Below, one piece after another: positions 9,061 to 17,124 of a stretch of DNA of 64,000 nt. Positions within the stretch are counted from its first letter, which is position 1; each line of letters begins with the position of its first letter. The position numbers were made by a program, and so were the translations under genes. The DNA comes from Pontixanthobacter aquaemixtae (lineage in GTDB: Bacteria; Pseudomonadota; Alphaproteobacteria; Sphingomonadales; Sphingomonadaceae). A model generated the notes under the pieces. The model saw nothing but the letters and a program-made list of their open reading frames with translations. It searched no databases and was not told where the DNA came from. The stretch lies in the NCBI RefSeq assembly GCF_009827395.1, contig NZ_WTYX01000001.1, forward strand, positions 1,245,722-1,309,721, given 5' to 3'.

Positions 9061-10464
9061 ATGATGAGCAAGCCGCTGCAACTGCATGAGGACCGCCTGT
9101 TACCCGCCGATCCGGGTATCCGGTCGATCGCGCGCGCGCTCTATGCCGAAGTCGCCGGCCTTCCCATCATAAGCCCGCATGGCCACACCGATCCGGAGTG
9201 GTTTGCGGAGAACCAGCCATTCGGCAATGCAACCGAACTGCTGCTTCACCCCGACCATTATTTGTTCCGCATGCTCTATTCGCAAGGCATCGCATTGGAA
9301 CGGCTTGGCATCGGCCAGAGCGATGCTGACCCGCGCGAGTCATGGAAGCTGCTGGCAGAAAATTATCACCTGTTCCGCGGAACACCTTCGCGCATCTGGC
9401 TCGACTGGGTCTTTGCCGAGGCCTTCGGTTTCGAAGTCACTCTCGATGCTTCAACCGCGGATCTTTATTTCGACACTATCACAGAGAAACTCCAGCAAGC
9501 CGATTTCCGTCCACGCGCGCTCTTTGACCGGTACGGGCTCGAAGTTCTGGCGACGACCGAAAGCCCGCTCGACACGCTCGAGCACCACGCAAAAATACGC
9601 GATAGCGATTGGAACGGGCGGGTCATCACCGCCTATCGCCCCGATCCGGTGGTCGACCCGGAATTTGAAGGCTTCGCTGACAATCTTGCGCGTTTCGGAG
9701 AGATTACCGGCGAAGATACGATGAGCTGGTCGGGCTATCTGGCGGCGCACCGCAACCGCCGCGAATTTTTTGCTCGTTCTGGCGCAACCTCGACCGATCA
9801 TGGTCACCCCACGGCGGCTACGGCCAACCTCTCCCCAGCGGAAGCCCAAAGCCTGTTTGACCGTGTCAAGAAAGGCGGCGCGTCGGCATCCGATGCAGAG
9901 CTGTTTCGCGGGCAGATGCTAACCGAAATGGCGGCAATGAGTTTGGAAGACGGATTGGTCATGCAGATCCATCCGGGAAGCTTTCGCAATCATAATTTGC
10001 AGCTTTTCGAACAGTTTGGCCGTGACAAAGGCGCGGATATTCCCACCCGGACGGACTACGTTCAAGCTCTCAAGCCGCTGCTTGATCGCTTTGGGAACAA
10101 CGCGGACCTCTCGATCATTCTCTTCACGCTGGACGAAAGCAGCTATGCCCGCGAGCTGGCTCCGCTTGCCGGTCACTACCCCTGCCTGAAGCTGGGGCCC
10201 GCCTGGTGGTTCCACGATAGTCCCGAAGGGATGCGCCGCTTCAGGTTGATGACCACCGAAACCGCCGGATTCTACAACACCGTCGGCTTCAATGACGATA
10301 CCCGCGCGTTCCTGTCGATTCCGGCAAGGCACGATGTGGCGAGGAGGATCGATTGCGGTTTCCTCGCGCAATTGGTGGCAGAGCATCGCTTGGAAGATTG
10401 GGAAGCCGCAGAACTGGCGCGCGATCTGGCATATAACCTAGCTAAAAAGGCCTATCGTCTGTGA
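9061..10464 (+). CDS. uxaC: uronate isomerase (glucuronate/galacturonate isomerase)
   Basis: A 467-residue member of the amidohydrolase superfamily that interconverts D-galacturonate with tagaturonate and D-glucuronate with fructuronate. Recognisable blocks are ISPHGHTDPEWFAEN (metal-ligand HxH near residue 40), YHLFRGTPSRIWLDWVF, VLATTESPLD, ITAYRPDPVVDPEFE, MQIHPGSFRNHN, and KLGPAWWFHDSPEGMRRFR followed by FYNTVGFNDDTRAFLSIPARHD. Length is the usual one (E. coli about 470). Two consecutive ATG codons at 9061 and 9064 are possible starts; AAGGA lies just upstream. It overlaps the reductase gene by GTGA. Confidence 0.95.
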   Translation: MMSKPLQLHEDRLLPADPGIRSIARALYAEVAGLPIISPHGHTDPEWFAENQPFGNATELLLHPDHYLFRMLYSQGIALERLGIGQSDADPRESWKLLAENYHLFRGTPSRIWLDWVFAEAFGFEVTLDASTADLYFDTITEKLQQADFRPRALFDRYGLEVLATTESPLDTLEHHAKIRDSDWNGRVITAYRPDPVVDPEFEGFADNLARFGEITGEDTMSWSGYLAAHRNRREFFARSGATSTDHGHPTAATANLSPAEAQSLFDRVKKGGASASDAELFRGQMLTEMAAMSLEDGLVMQIHPGSFRNHNLQLFEQFGRDKGADIPTRTDYVQALKPLLDRFGNNADLSIILFTLDESSYARELAPLAGHYPCLKLGPAWWFHDSPEGMRRFRLMTTETAGFYNTVGFNDDTRAFLSIPARHDVARRIDCGFLAQLVAEHRLEDWEAAELARDLAYNLAKKAYRL

Positions 10465-11813
10465 GGCTCGGCCCTGATTCCATTCATCGGCTCAGCGAGG
10501 CGGTCGAGCGGTTCAGCTATGACCGTGACGCCCAAAAAATCGGCATTGTCCATTTCGGTATAGGGGCTTTCCACCGCGCCCATATGGCTTGGTACACCGA
10601 TCTTGCGATGAATGCCGGAGACCGGGACTGGGCGATTTGTGGGGTTTCGATGCGATCTCCCGCCGTAACCGAGCAGCTTGGGCCGCAAGGCGGGCTCTAC
10701 ACTCTGACCGAACGGGCCGTCGAATCTGCGAAAACCCGCATCATCGGATCGGTCCGCGAAGTTCTCTATGCCCCTGAGCAATTCGAGCAAGTCGTCGCCC
10801 GCCTCGCCGATCCTGCATGCTCGATCGCCAGCTTGACGGTCACCGAAAAGGGCTATGCCAGGGGCGAAGGGGTAAACCTCGACATCGAACTTGCGCGGCA
10901 CAGTTTCTACCCGATTCTATCGGAAGCACTGCGAAGAAGGCAGGTATCCGGATTTGGCGGGCTGACCATTCTTTCTTGCGACAATCTGGCGGATAACGGG
11001 AGAGTTCTCGACCGGCTGCTGCGGCAATGGATCGACGCAGAGCAGCCCGAACTCAGACAATGGTACGAAAGCGAATGCCGCGTTCCATCAACAATGGTAG
11101 ACCGTATCGTTCCGCGCACGCGGCCAGAAGATCTTGGCGCGCTCAATGACAGGATTGGTCTGGTCGACAAGGGCGCAGTCTTCACCGAAGAATTTAGCCA
11201 GTGGGTGATCGAAGACGATTTCGCTGGCCCCCGCCCGCGCTGGGAAGAACACGGCGTGGAACTGGTACAGGACGTTGCCCCATTCGAAACCGCAAAGCTG
11301 CGCATGCTGAACGGGGCCCATTCGATGCTGGCCTATTGCGGGCTGCGCGCCGGCTTTCAATTCGTGCACGAGGCCGTCGCCGATCCGGCTCTGCGGGATT
11401 TGGCTGACAAGCTGATGCGCGAGGAGGCTATGCCCACGATAGAGGCAACGCAGGATCAGGATCTGGACGAATATGCCAACCATCTGATGAAGCGATTTGC
11501 CGATCCAGCGCTGATGCATCGCCTCGACCAGATTGCGATGGATGGGACACAAAAAATCCCGCAGCGCTGGCTGGATACTGCGAAGCAACTGGTCCAGATC
11601 GGCAGGCCGCTCGATGCGATACGCACCGGCTTTGATGCATGGTTATGGCACCTTGCCGATGGCCGATGGGTCGACGATCCGCATGGGGGCGATCTGATGC
11701 GCATAACCAGCGACGAAGGCCACAAAGCGACAATCGAGCATTGTCTGCTCGGCGGAAAGAATGGTGATCCGCTCTGGCCAGGATACGCAGAATTGGCCGG
11801 GGTACTCGCTTAG
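10461..11813 (+). CDS. uxuB: UxuB-type uronate reductase (mannitol dehydrogenase family)
   Basis: A 450-residue NAD-dependent oxidoreductase of the long-chain mannitol dehydrogenase family. The Rossmann motif is IVHFGIGAFHRAH (near residue 29), followed by SLTVTEKGY, SCDNLADNGRV, TMVDRIVPRTRP, WVIEDDF and the catalytic-region KLRMLNGAHSMLAYCG. The closest known pattern is E. coli UxuB (fructuronate reductase). Because the operon encodes altronate dehydratase but no mannonate dehydratase, the physiological reaction may be tagaturonate to altronate (inference). The start is GTG at 10461, overlapping the uxaC stop. The C-terminus is about 35 residues shorter than E. coli UxuB, and its last 27 nt belong to a tandem duplication. 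Confidence 0.87.
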   Translation: MRLGPDSIHRLSEAVERFSYDRDAQKIGIVHFGIGAFHRAHMAWYTDLAMNAGDRDWAICGVSMRSPAVTEQLGPQGGLYTLTERAVESAKTRIIGSVREVLYAPEQFEQVVARLADPACSIASLTVTEKGYARGEGVNLDIELARHSFYPILSEALRRRQVSGFGGLTILSCDNLADNGRVLDRLLRQWIDAEQPELRQWYESECRVPSTMVDRIVPRTRPEDLGALNDRIGLVDKGAVFTEEFSQWVIEDDFAGPRPRWEEHGVELVQDVAPFETAKLRMLNGAHSMLAYCGLRAGFQFVHEAVADPALRDLADKLMREEAMPTIEATQDQDLDEYANHLMKRFADPALMHRLDQIAMDGTQKIPQRWLDTAKQLVQIGRPLDAIRTGFDAWLWHLADGRWVDDPHGGDLMRITSDEGHKATIEHCLLGGKNGDPLWPGYAELAGVLA

Positions 11814-11888
11814 CTTACACCGCTTGTTCCGTGCACTGCAGAATTGGCCGGGGTACTCGCTTAGCTTACACCGCTTGTTCCGTGCACT
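11787..11888. repeat. perfect 51-bp tandem duplication at the end of uxuB
   Basis: Positions 11787-11837 and 11838-11888 are identical, base for base. Copy 1 begins in the last codons of uxuB and includes its TAG stop (11811-11813); copy 2 is entirely non-coding. The unit length is 17 codons, but because the stop lies inside the first unit the protein is the same with one copy or two. Perfect identity suggests a recent slippage or unequal-crossover event. Confidence 0.97.
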
Positions 11889-11907
11889 GAAATGGGCAGG
11901 CTACAGC

Positions 11908-13035
11908 CTAGTCGACGTCCTCGACTTCTACAGTGTCGCCGGTAACGCGCTGCGCCAAAGCCGCCGAGATAAATTCGTCGATCGCGCCATCCAGCACCGC
12001 ATCGGGAGAGCTTGAGGTGGTGCCGGTGCGCAAATCCTTGACCATCTGATAGGGCTGCAAAACATAGGACCGGATCTGGTGTCCCCACCCGATTTCAGTC
12101 TTGGATTCATATTCTGAACCCGCCGCTGCCTCTCGCTCAGCCATCTCTTTTTCATAGAGACGCGCTTTGAGCATGTTCATCGCGGTCGCGCGGTTCTTGT
12201 GCTGGCTGCGGTCATTCTGGCTCGCCACCACGATACCAGTCGGCTGGTGCGTGATCCGGACCGCAGAGTCGGTGGTGTTGACGTGCTGTCCGCCCGCCCC
12301 CGAAGCGCGGTATGTATCGATCTTGAGATCGCTTTCATTGATATCGACTTCAAAGTCATCGTCGATCACGGGATACACCCACACCGAGCTAAAGCTGGTG
12401 TGGCGCTTGGCCGCGCTGTCATACGGGCTGATCCGGACGAGACGATGCACGCCGCTCTCGGTCTTGGCATAGCCATAGGCGTTTTCGCCTTTCACCAGAA
12501 GCGTTGCAGATTTGATCCCGGCCTGCTCGCCCGCGTGATAATCGACCAGTTCGACCTTATATCCGCGCTGCTCTGCCCAGCGCGAATACATGCGCTGGAG
12601 CATTTCGGCCCAATCCTGGCTTTCGGTCCCGCCAGCGCCCGCGTGAATCTCTATATAGGTGTCGTTGCCGTCTGCCTCACCCGAAAGCAGCGCCTGAACC
12701 TTGTCGGCATCCGCACGTTCTGCGAGCTTTTCCAGACTGGCATGCCCTTCATCGACGATTTCATCATCGCCTTCGGCTTCGCCCAATTCGATAAATTCGA
12801 TCGCGTCGGCCATTTCGGACGAGATATTGCGCACTGTCCCGACACCGCTTTCGAGCACGCGGCGTTCGCGCATGATCTTCTCGGCTTCTTTCGGATCGTC
12901 CCACAAGGTCGGATCCTCAACGCGCGCGTTGAGTTCATCCAGACGCCGCAAGGCACGCTCCCAATCGAGCGACATGCGGACCAGTTGCAGCGCGGCTTCG
13001 ATCCTCTCGATATGGGCCTGCCCTTCGGCACGCAT
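11908..13035 (-). CDS. prfB: peptide chain release factor 2
   Basis: A 375-residue class I release factor reading UAA and UGA stop codons. It has the [14 protein letters not shown] block (133-145), the anticodon-like tripeptide region [13 protein letters not shown] (SPY at 203-205, where E. coli has SPF), and the catalytic GAGGQHVN loop (GGQ 248-250), then [12 protein letters not shown]. The frame is continuous from ATG 13035, with a CGGAG ribosome site 9 nt upstream, so the programmed frameshift used by E. coli prfB is absent. It follows the penicillin-binding protein gene on the same strand. Confidence 0.96.
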   Translation of the reverse strand: MRAEGQAHIERIEAALQLVRMSLDWERALRRLDELNARVEDPTLWDDPKEAEKIMRERRVLESGVGTVRNISSEMADAIEFIELGEAEGDDEIVDEGHASLEKLAERADADKVQALLSGEADGNDTYIEIHAGAGGTESQDWAEMLQRMYSRWAEQRGYKVELVDYHAGEQAGIKSATLLVKGENAYGYAKTESGVHRLVRISPYDSAAKRHTSFSSVWVYPVIDDDFEVDINESDLKIDTYRASGAGGQHVNTTDSAVRITHQPTGIVVASQNDRSQHKNRATAMNMLKARLYEKEMAEREAAAGSEYESKTEIGWGHQIRSYVLQPYQMVKDLRTGTTSSSPDAVLDGAIDEFISAALAQRVTGDTVEVEDVD

Positions 13036-13159
13036 GGCATAATTCTCCGCTAATTCGCGGCCCGCTTAGCGGACGGCGGCTGATTGTAAAGTTGGCTGTT
13101 AAAATTGCGAACGTGTGACTTGGGATAAAGGCCCGGCAAAAGGAGCGGACGCCTGCGTG

Positions 13160-15667
13160 CTAATACAGGCCGCCTTGCTCCTCTACGAAATCGTCAGGCG
13201 GCTCCTCGCGTTGGGTTTCTTGCCTCCTTTGCGATTGCGCCGCCGAACCTTGCCGGATCAGCGCCAGAATTTCCTTGCGCTTGCTTTCCAGCTCGTCACG
13301 CCAGGTTTTGCGCGGAGGTTCCGTATCCGGTTTGAAGGCTTCCCAAATCACGCTGGCTTTGGGATCGGAGGTCGGCCAGACATTGAACACGCGTTTGCCG
13401 GAAGCGCGATCAACGCGGACCATCCGGATGCCCGGCGGCGCAACAAACGGGTATCCGCTCATCCGCTCTTTCGTTTCCTGGAAGAACTGCTTGATGATCG
13501 GCGCCGCAATCGTGCCGCCTTGCGCATAGCCGCCAAGATTGGTCGGCTTGTCATATCCGATATAGGCACCGGCGACGACATCGGGTGTTCCGCCAACGAA
13601 CCACACATCTTTGGGCCCCGTCGTGGTTCCGGTTTTGCCAAACATCGGCAAGTTCAAATCACGCAATACCGTCGCGGTTCCGCGCTGGATCACCCCTTCG
13701 AGCATATGGACCGTCTGGAACGCGGTGCGCGCGTCCATCACCTGATCCCCGCTCGGCGCGAGGCGCGGCATGGGCTGGCCATCCCACTCGCTCATATTGC
13801 AGCGGCCACAGTTTCGGTCATCCGCCCGGTAAATCACTTTGCCGTGCCGATCCTGAACGTAATCGATCACCGTGGCTTTGTTGAGCCGTCCATGATTGGC
13901 CAGCGCCGAATAGGCATTGACCATTTTCATCACGGTGGTTTCTTCGGAACCAAGCGCCGTCGCAGCGTAGGGGTCGGCCTCGCCAATCCCCATCTTCTCG
14001 ATCGTGTCGACGACGTTGGTCATGCCCGCCTGCATACCGATTTGGACGGTCATGATGTTTTGCGACTGTTCAAGCCCGTAGCGCAGCGGGAATTCACCCG
14101 CGCGGCCGCCGCGAATACATTTTTCGCCAAGTTGGCTGCCCTGATAATAGCAATAGCGCGAATTATCGATCGGCGTGGACGGGGTCATCCCGTTGTCGAG
14201 ACCCGTCGCATAGACAAATGGCTTGATCGTTGAACCCGGTTGCCGTTCTGCCTGCGTGGCGCGGTTGAATGAACCAAGGCGGCTATCGAAACCGCCTTGC
14301 ATCGCGAGGATCCGTCCGGTTTGCGGGTCCTGCGCGAGGAAACCGCCCGAGACACCGGGAAGCGTCCGCACGCTGTAACCATTGCCGGACTTTGCCACCG
14401 CGATAACATCACCGGCTTTCAACGCATTGGGCAGGTTTGTGAGCGGGGCCTCTTCACCATCGCCGAAACCGATTTTGGCAGAACCACCGCTGCGTTCGGT
14501 GACAACGCCAACGCGCCATCCCTCGTAATTGATGCCGAGATAGGAACTCTTGAGCTGCCCCGCCCAATTGCCCTCTTCCAGATTGATTGTGGCAATCGGA
14601 CCGCCCCATCCCTTGCGGCCATGATAGCGGAGCATACCCCGGCGCAGGGAATTGCGCGCAGCTTCCTGCATTTCGGGGTCGAGCGAGGTGCGGACCCACA
14701 GCCCGCCTGCATATACGCTGTTTTTGCTTTCTTCCGCCGATTCACCGAATTTCTCGATCAGCTGGCGGCGTACTTCCTCGAGGAAATATCCCGCATCGAC
14801 ACTTTGCGTGGTGGAGCCGGAAGTCGTGAGCCCGAGCGGCATCGCCTTTGCTGCGCTGGCCTCAGCAGCAGTGATAAATTCGTTTTCCTCCATCTGGTCG
14901 AGCACAAAGTTGCGCCGGACCATGGCGGTATCAGCGTTCTTCGCCCGGCCATAAACCTCCGGGGCCTTTGGCAAAATCGCCAGAAACGCCATCTCGTGCA
15001 ATTCCAGATCGCCGACATCTTTGTCAAAATAGGCGCGCGAGGCTGCCTGAACGCCAAAACTGCGACGCCCCAGCGGAATTTCATTGAGATACAGCTCGAG
15101 AATTTGCTGCTTGGTCAGCACGCCTTCGATCCGGCGCGCGAGCATCATTTCCTTGAGCTTGCGCGTGATCGAATATTCGTTGGTCAGCAAGATATTCTTG
15201 GCGACCTGCTGGGTAATCGTCGAGCCGCCTACTGCGCGCTCGTTGGACCCCAGCTTGCTGATGTAATCGATCACCGCGCCAGCCAAGCCGCCGGCATCGA
15301 TCCCGCCATGGCTGAAAAAGGTTTTATCCTCTGCCGCCAGATAGGCTTCGATCAGTGTTTCGGGAAAATCCGCATATTGCAGCTGGACCCGCCGGTCGCG
15401 CGCATAGGAGTGGACAATCTCGCCATCGATCCCGCGGACAACCGTCGGCAAAGGCGGCTCATAATCAAGCAGAGTTTCCGCATCGGGCAGGTTGCGCGCC
15501 AAAATTGCCCACGCGACCAGCCACACGACGAGAAACAGCCCCAAGGCAATTGTGCCCCAGCGGAACCAGCGCCGATCGTGCCAATTGGTTTTGAACCAGG
15601 CAACCGCACCGCTCGCGTCGCGGCGGATGCGATAGCTTAGATTCTCAAATTTCGATGTCTCTGCCAT
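13160..15667 (-). CDS. mrcA: penicillin-binding protein 1A (bifunctional class A)
   Basis: An 835-residue inner-membrane enzyme that polymerises and cross-links peptidoglycan. A short cytoplasmic part and a single anchor helix (about 38-58) precede the glycosyltransferase domain, with the catalytic Glu in AAEDKTFFSHGGID (about 113) and GGSTITQQVAKN. The transpeptidase domain shows the serine motif PGSTIKPF, the SQN motif in EQSQNIMTVQ, and the KTGTT motif in FGKTGTTTGPKDVWFVGG. The C-terminal tail is charged and rich in Q, R and E. An ATG at 15667 is chosen; a TTG two codons earlier (15673) is an alternative. It lies between amidase and prfB genes on one strand. Confidence 0.95.
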   Translation of the reverse strand: MAETSKFENLSYRIRRDASGAVAWFKTNWHDRRWFRWGTIALGLFLVVWLVAWAILARNLPDAETLLDYEPPLPTVVRGIDGEIVHSYARDRRVQLQYADFPETLIEAYLAAEDKTFFSHGGIDAGGLAGAVIDYISKLGSNERAVGGSTITQQVAKNILLTNEYSITRKLKEMMLARRIEGVLTKQQILELYLNEIPLGRRSFGVQAASRAYFDKDVGDLELHEMAFLAILPKAPEVYGRAKNADTAMVRRNFVLDQMEENEFITAAEASAAKAMPLGLTTSGSTTQSVDAGYFLEEVRRQLIEKFGESAEESKNSVYAGGLWVRTSLDPEMQEAARNSLRRGMLRYHGRKGWGGPIATINLEEGNWAGQLKSSYLGINYEGWRVGVVTERSGGSAKIGFGDGEEAPLTNLPNALKAGDVIAVAKSGNGYSVRTLPGVSGGFLAQDPQTGRILAMQGGFDSRLGSFNRATQAERQPGSTIKPFVYATGLDNGMTPSTPIDNSRYCYYQGSQLGEKCIRGGRAGEFPLRYGLEQSQNIMTVQIGMQAGMTNVVDTIEKMGIGEADPYAATALGSEETTVMKMVNAYSALANHGRLNKATVIDYVQDRHGKVIYRADDRNCGRCNMSEWDGQPMPRLAPSGDQVMDARTAFQTVHMLEGVIQRGTATVLRDLNLPMFGKTGTTTGPKDVWFVGGTPDVVAGAYIGYDKPTNLGGYAQGGTIAAPIIKQFFQETKERMSGYPFVAPPGIRMVRVDRASGKRVFNVWPTSDPKASVIWEAFKPDTEPPRKTWRDELESKRKEILALIRQGSAAQSQRRQETQREEPPDDFVEEQGGLY

Positions 15668-15776
15668 AATCAACCAAGGCCCTTAGCACGGGGATTCTGA
15701 CTTGCGCCAGAACGTTTATCGGCCTTCGCACAGTGCACAATCCACAGCTGGCCCGTTTGCAAAACCATTGCGTGGT

Positions 15777-16646
15777 TCAATCGCGCGCTTCCCGCGCAAA
15801 ATAGATGCGGATCGCGCGGGCCATGGCCTCTGCAAATTGCTTGCGGCCGTCCTCTGAAGCAAGCCGCGCGGCGTCATTCGGATTGGTGATGAAGCCGGAT
15901 TCAAACAGCACCGCCGGCACATCGGGTGCGCGCAAGACACCCAACACGGCAGAGCGGCGACGCTGTGGGTGGAATTTCAGTGTTGCGCTTCCTTCGCGCA
16001 CGATAAGCCCCGCAAATTCGGAAGAGTTTTCCTGTACCCGGCGCTGCGAAAGTTCGACCAGGATGTTGCTTACATCCTCGCTTTGCCCGGCGATCACCGC
16101 GCCGTTCAAAGAACTTGCCTTGTTCTCCCTCTCGGCAAAGCGCGCCGCCGCTTCGCTCGATGCTTCTGTGGATAGAGTATAGATGCTCGCGCCGCTGACG
16201 CTGCTGATGTCGCCTGCCGAATCGGCATGGATGGAAATGAACAAATCGGCATCCAGCCGGCGGGCGATTTCGGGCCGTTCTTCCAATACCAGGAAAGTGT
16301 CATCATCGCGGGTCAGCGCAACGCGTATGCCGCCCTCTTCGATCAGTTGATCGCGCAGCGCCAAGGCGAGCCCCAGAACAATATCTTTCTCACGGTGTCC
16401 TGCGCCGATTGAGCCGGGGTCTTTCCCGCCATGCCCCGCGTCTATCACCACCAATGGGCGAGAGCGGTCTTGCGGCCCCAATATCTCCGGCAAATCGACC
16501 GGAGATCCGGCATCGGGCAACGTCACGCGGACAACATAATCCCGCCCGAAATGCGGCACGGGCAAAGTCAGGCCAAAGGCATACAGCCCGCCCACCAGCA
16601 GGACAGGCGCCAGAAAAATAAGCCAAAGTTGCAAACGCAGCGACAT
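15777..16646 (-). CDS. amiC: N-acetylmuramoyl-L-alanine amidase (Amidase_3)
   Basis: A 289-residue zinc amidase that cuts the stem peptide from peptidoglycan in the periplasm, usually for daughter-cell separation. A hydrophobic N-terminal segment (about 5-27) serves as signal or anchor. The catalytic domain begins at PLVVIDAGHGGKDPG (zinc His), then GAGHREKDIVL (zinc Glu), LFISIHADS (zinc His) and AVLFESGFITN (catalytic Glu). Most family members carry an AMIN targeting domain before the catalytic part; only about 45 residues separate them here, so that domain is missing or minimal. It is immediately upstream of the class A PBP gene, a common pairing. Confidence 0.93.
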   Translation of the reverse strand: MSLRLQLWLIFLAPVLLVGGLYAFGLTLPVPHFGRDYVVRVTLPDAGSPVDLPEILGPQDRSRPLVVIDAGHGGKDPGSIGAGHREKDIVLGLALALRDQLIEEGGIRVALTRDDDTFLVLEERPEIARRLDADLFISIHADSAGDISSVSGASIYTLSTEASSEAAARFAERENKASSLNGAVIAGQSEDVSNILVELSQRRVQENSSEFAGLIVREGSATLKFHPQRRRSAVLGVLRAPDVPAVLFESGFITNPNDAARLASEDGRKQFAEAMARAIRIYFAREARD

Positions 16647-17124
16647 GTTACAAACCTGTTAGGGCGGCATGGGTATGTTGCGCAATATGGTTGCGATAGG
16701 AAACCCACGGTGCTAGCGAACCATTCATTGGAACAAGTTCCTCTCCGCTGCCCCGGCAATGTTACAAATGCCGGTCTGTTTGGGGGGAACAATCCGCCAA
16801 AATACCCGGGCATCCGCCCGAGTAATTCACAGGTTGATGCAGTAATGAGAAGCCTCTCCCCGACCCAGACAGTTCAGCCAATGGGCTGCGCTGTGACACG
16901 GGCGGACCGGGCAGCGCACACAATGCGCAGGCTCATTACAGCAGACACATCACTCCGGCCCAGCGCATTCAGGAAATCAAACACACGCTGCCGCCGATCC
17001 GAAATTGCCGCCGCCCGCATTGGGCCAAGCGGCTATCACACATATTTGCGCCTCCAAATGGCAAGTGCTGACCCCGGCTTAGGCCCCGGTCAGGCTCCGC
17101 CCGGATGCGCATGGAGAAAATTCA
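16647..17124. other. long intergenic region upstream of rne
   Basis: A 478-bp non-coding stretch between divergent amiC and rne. It contains a 6-bp hairpin, CCGGCA(16753-16758) pairing with TGCCGG (16769-16774), not followed by a T-run. No small gene with a convincing ribosome site is visible. A long 5' leader is known from E. coli rne, where it mediates autoregulation by RNase E; a similar role here is only an inference. Confidence 0.5.

Noticed and set aside
11761-12015. Small repeat-containing peptide reading through the 51-bp tandem copies
   Set aside because: The repeated peptide arises only from reading the duplicated DNA in another frame; there is no ribosome site and the frame runs into prfB antisense.
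11908-13035. Programmed frameshift in prfB
   Set aside because: The reading frame is continuous from the start codon, and no in-frame UGA is present near codon 25.
16753-16774. Hairpin upstream of rne as an intrinsic terminator
   Set aside because: The stem is only 6 bp with a 10-nt loop and has no T-run in either direction.
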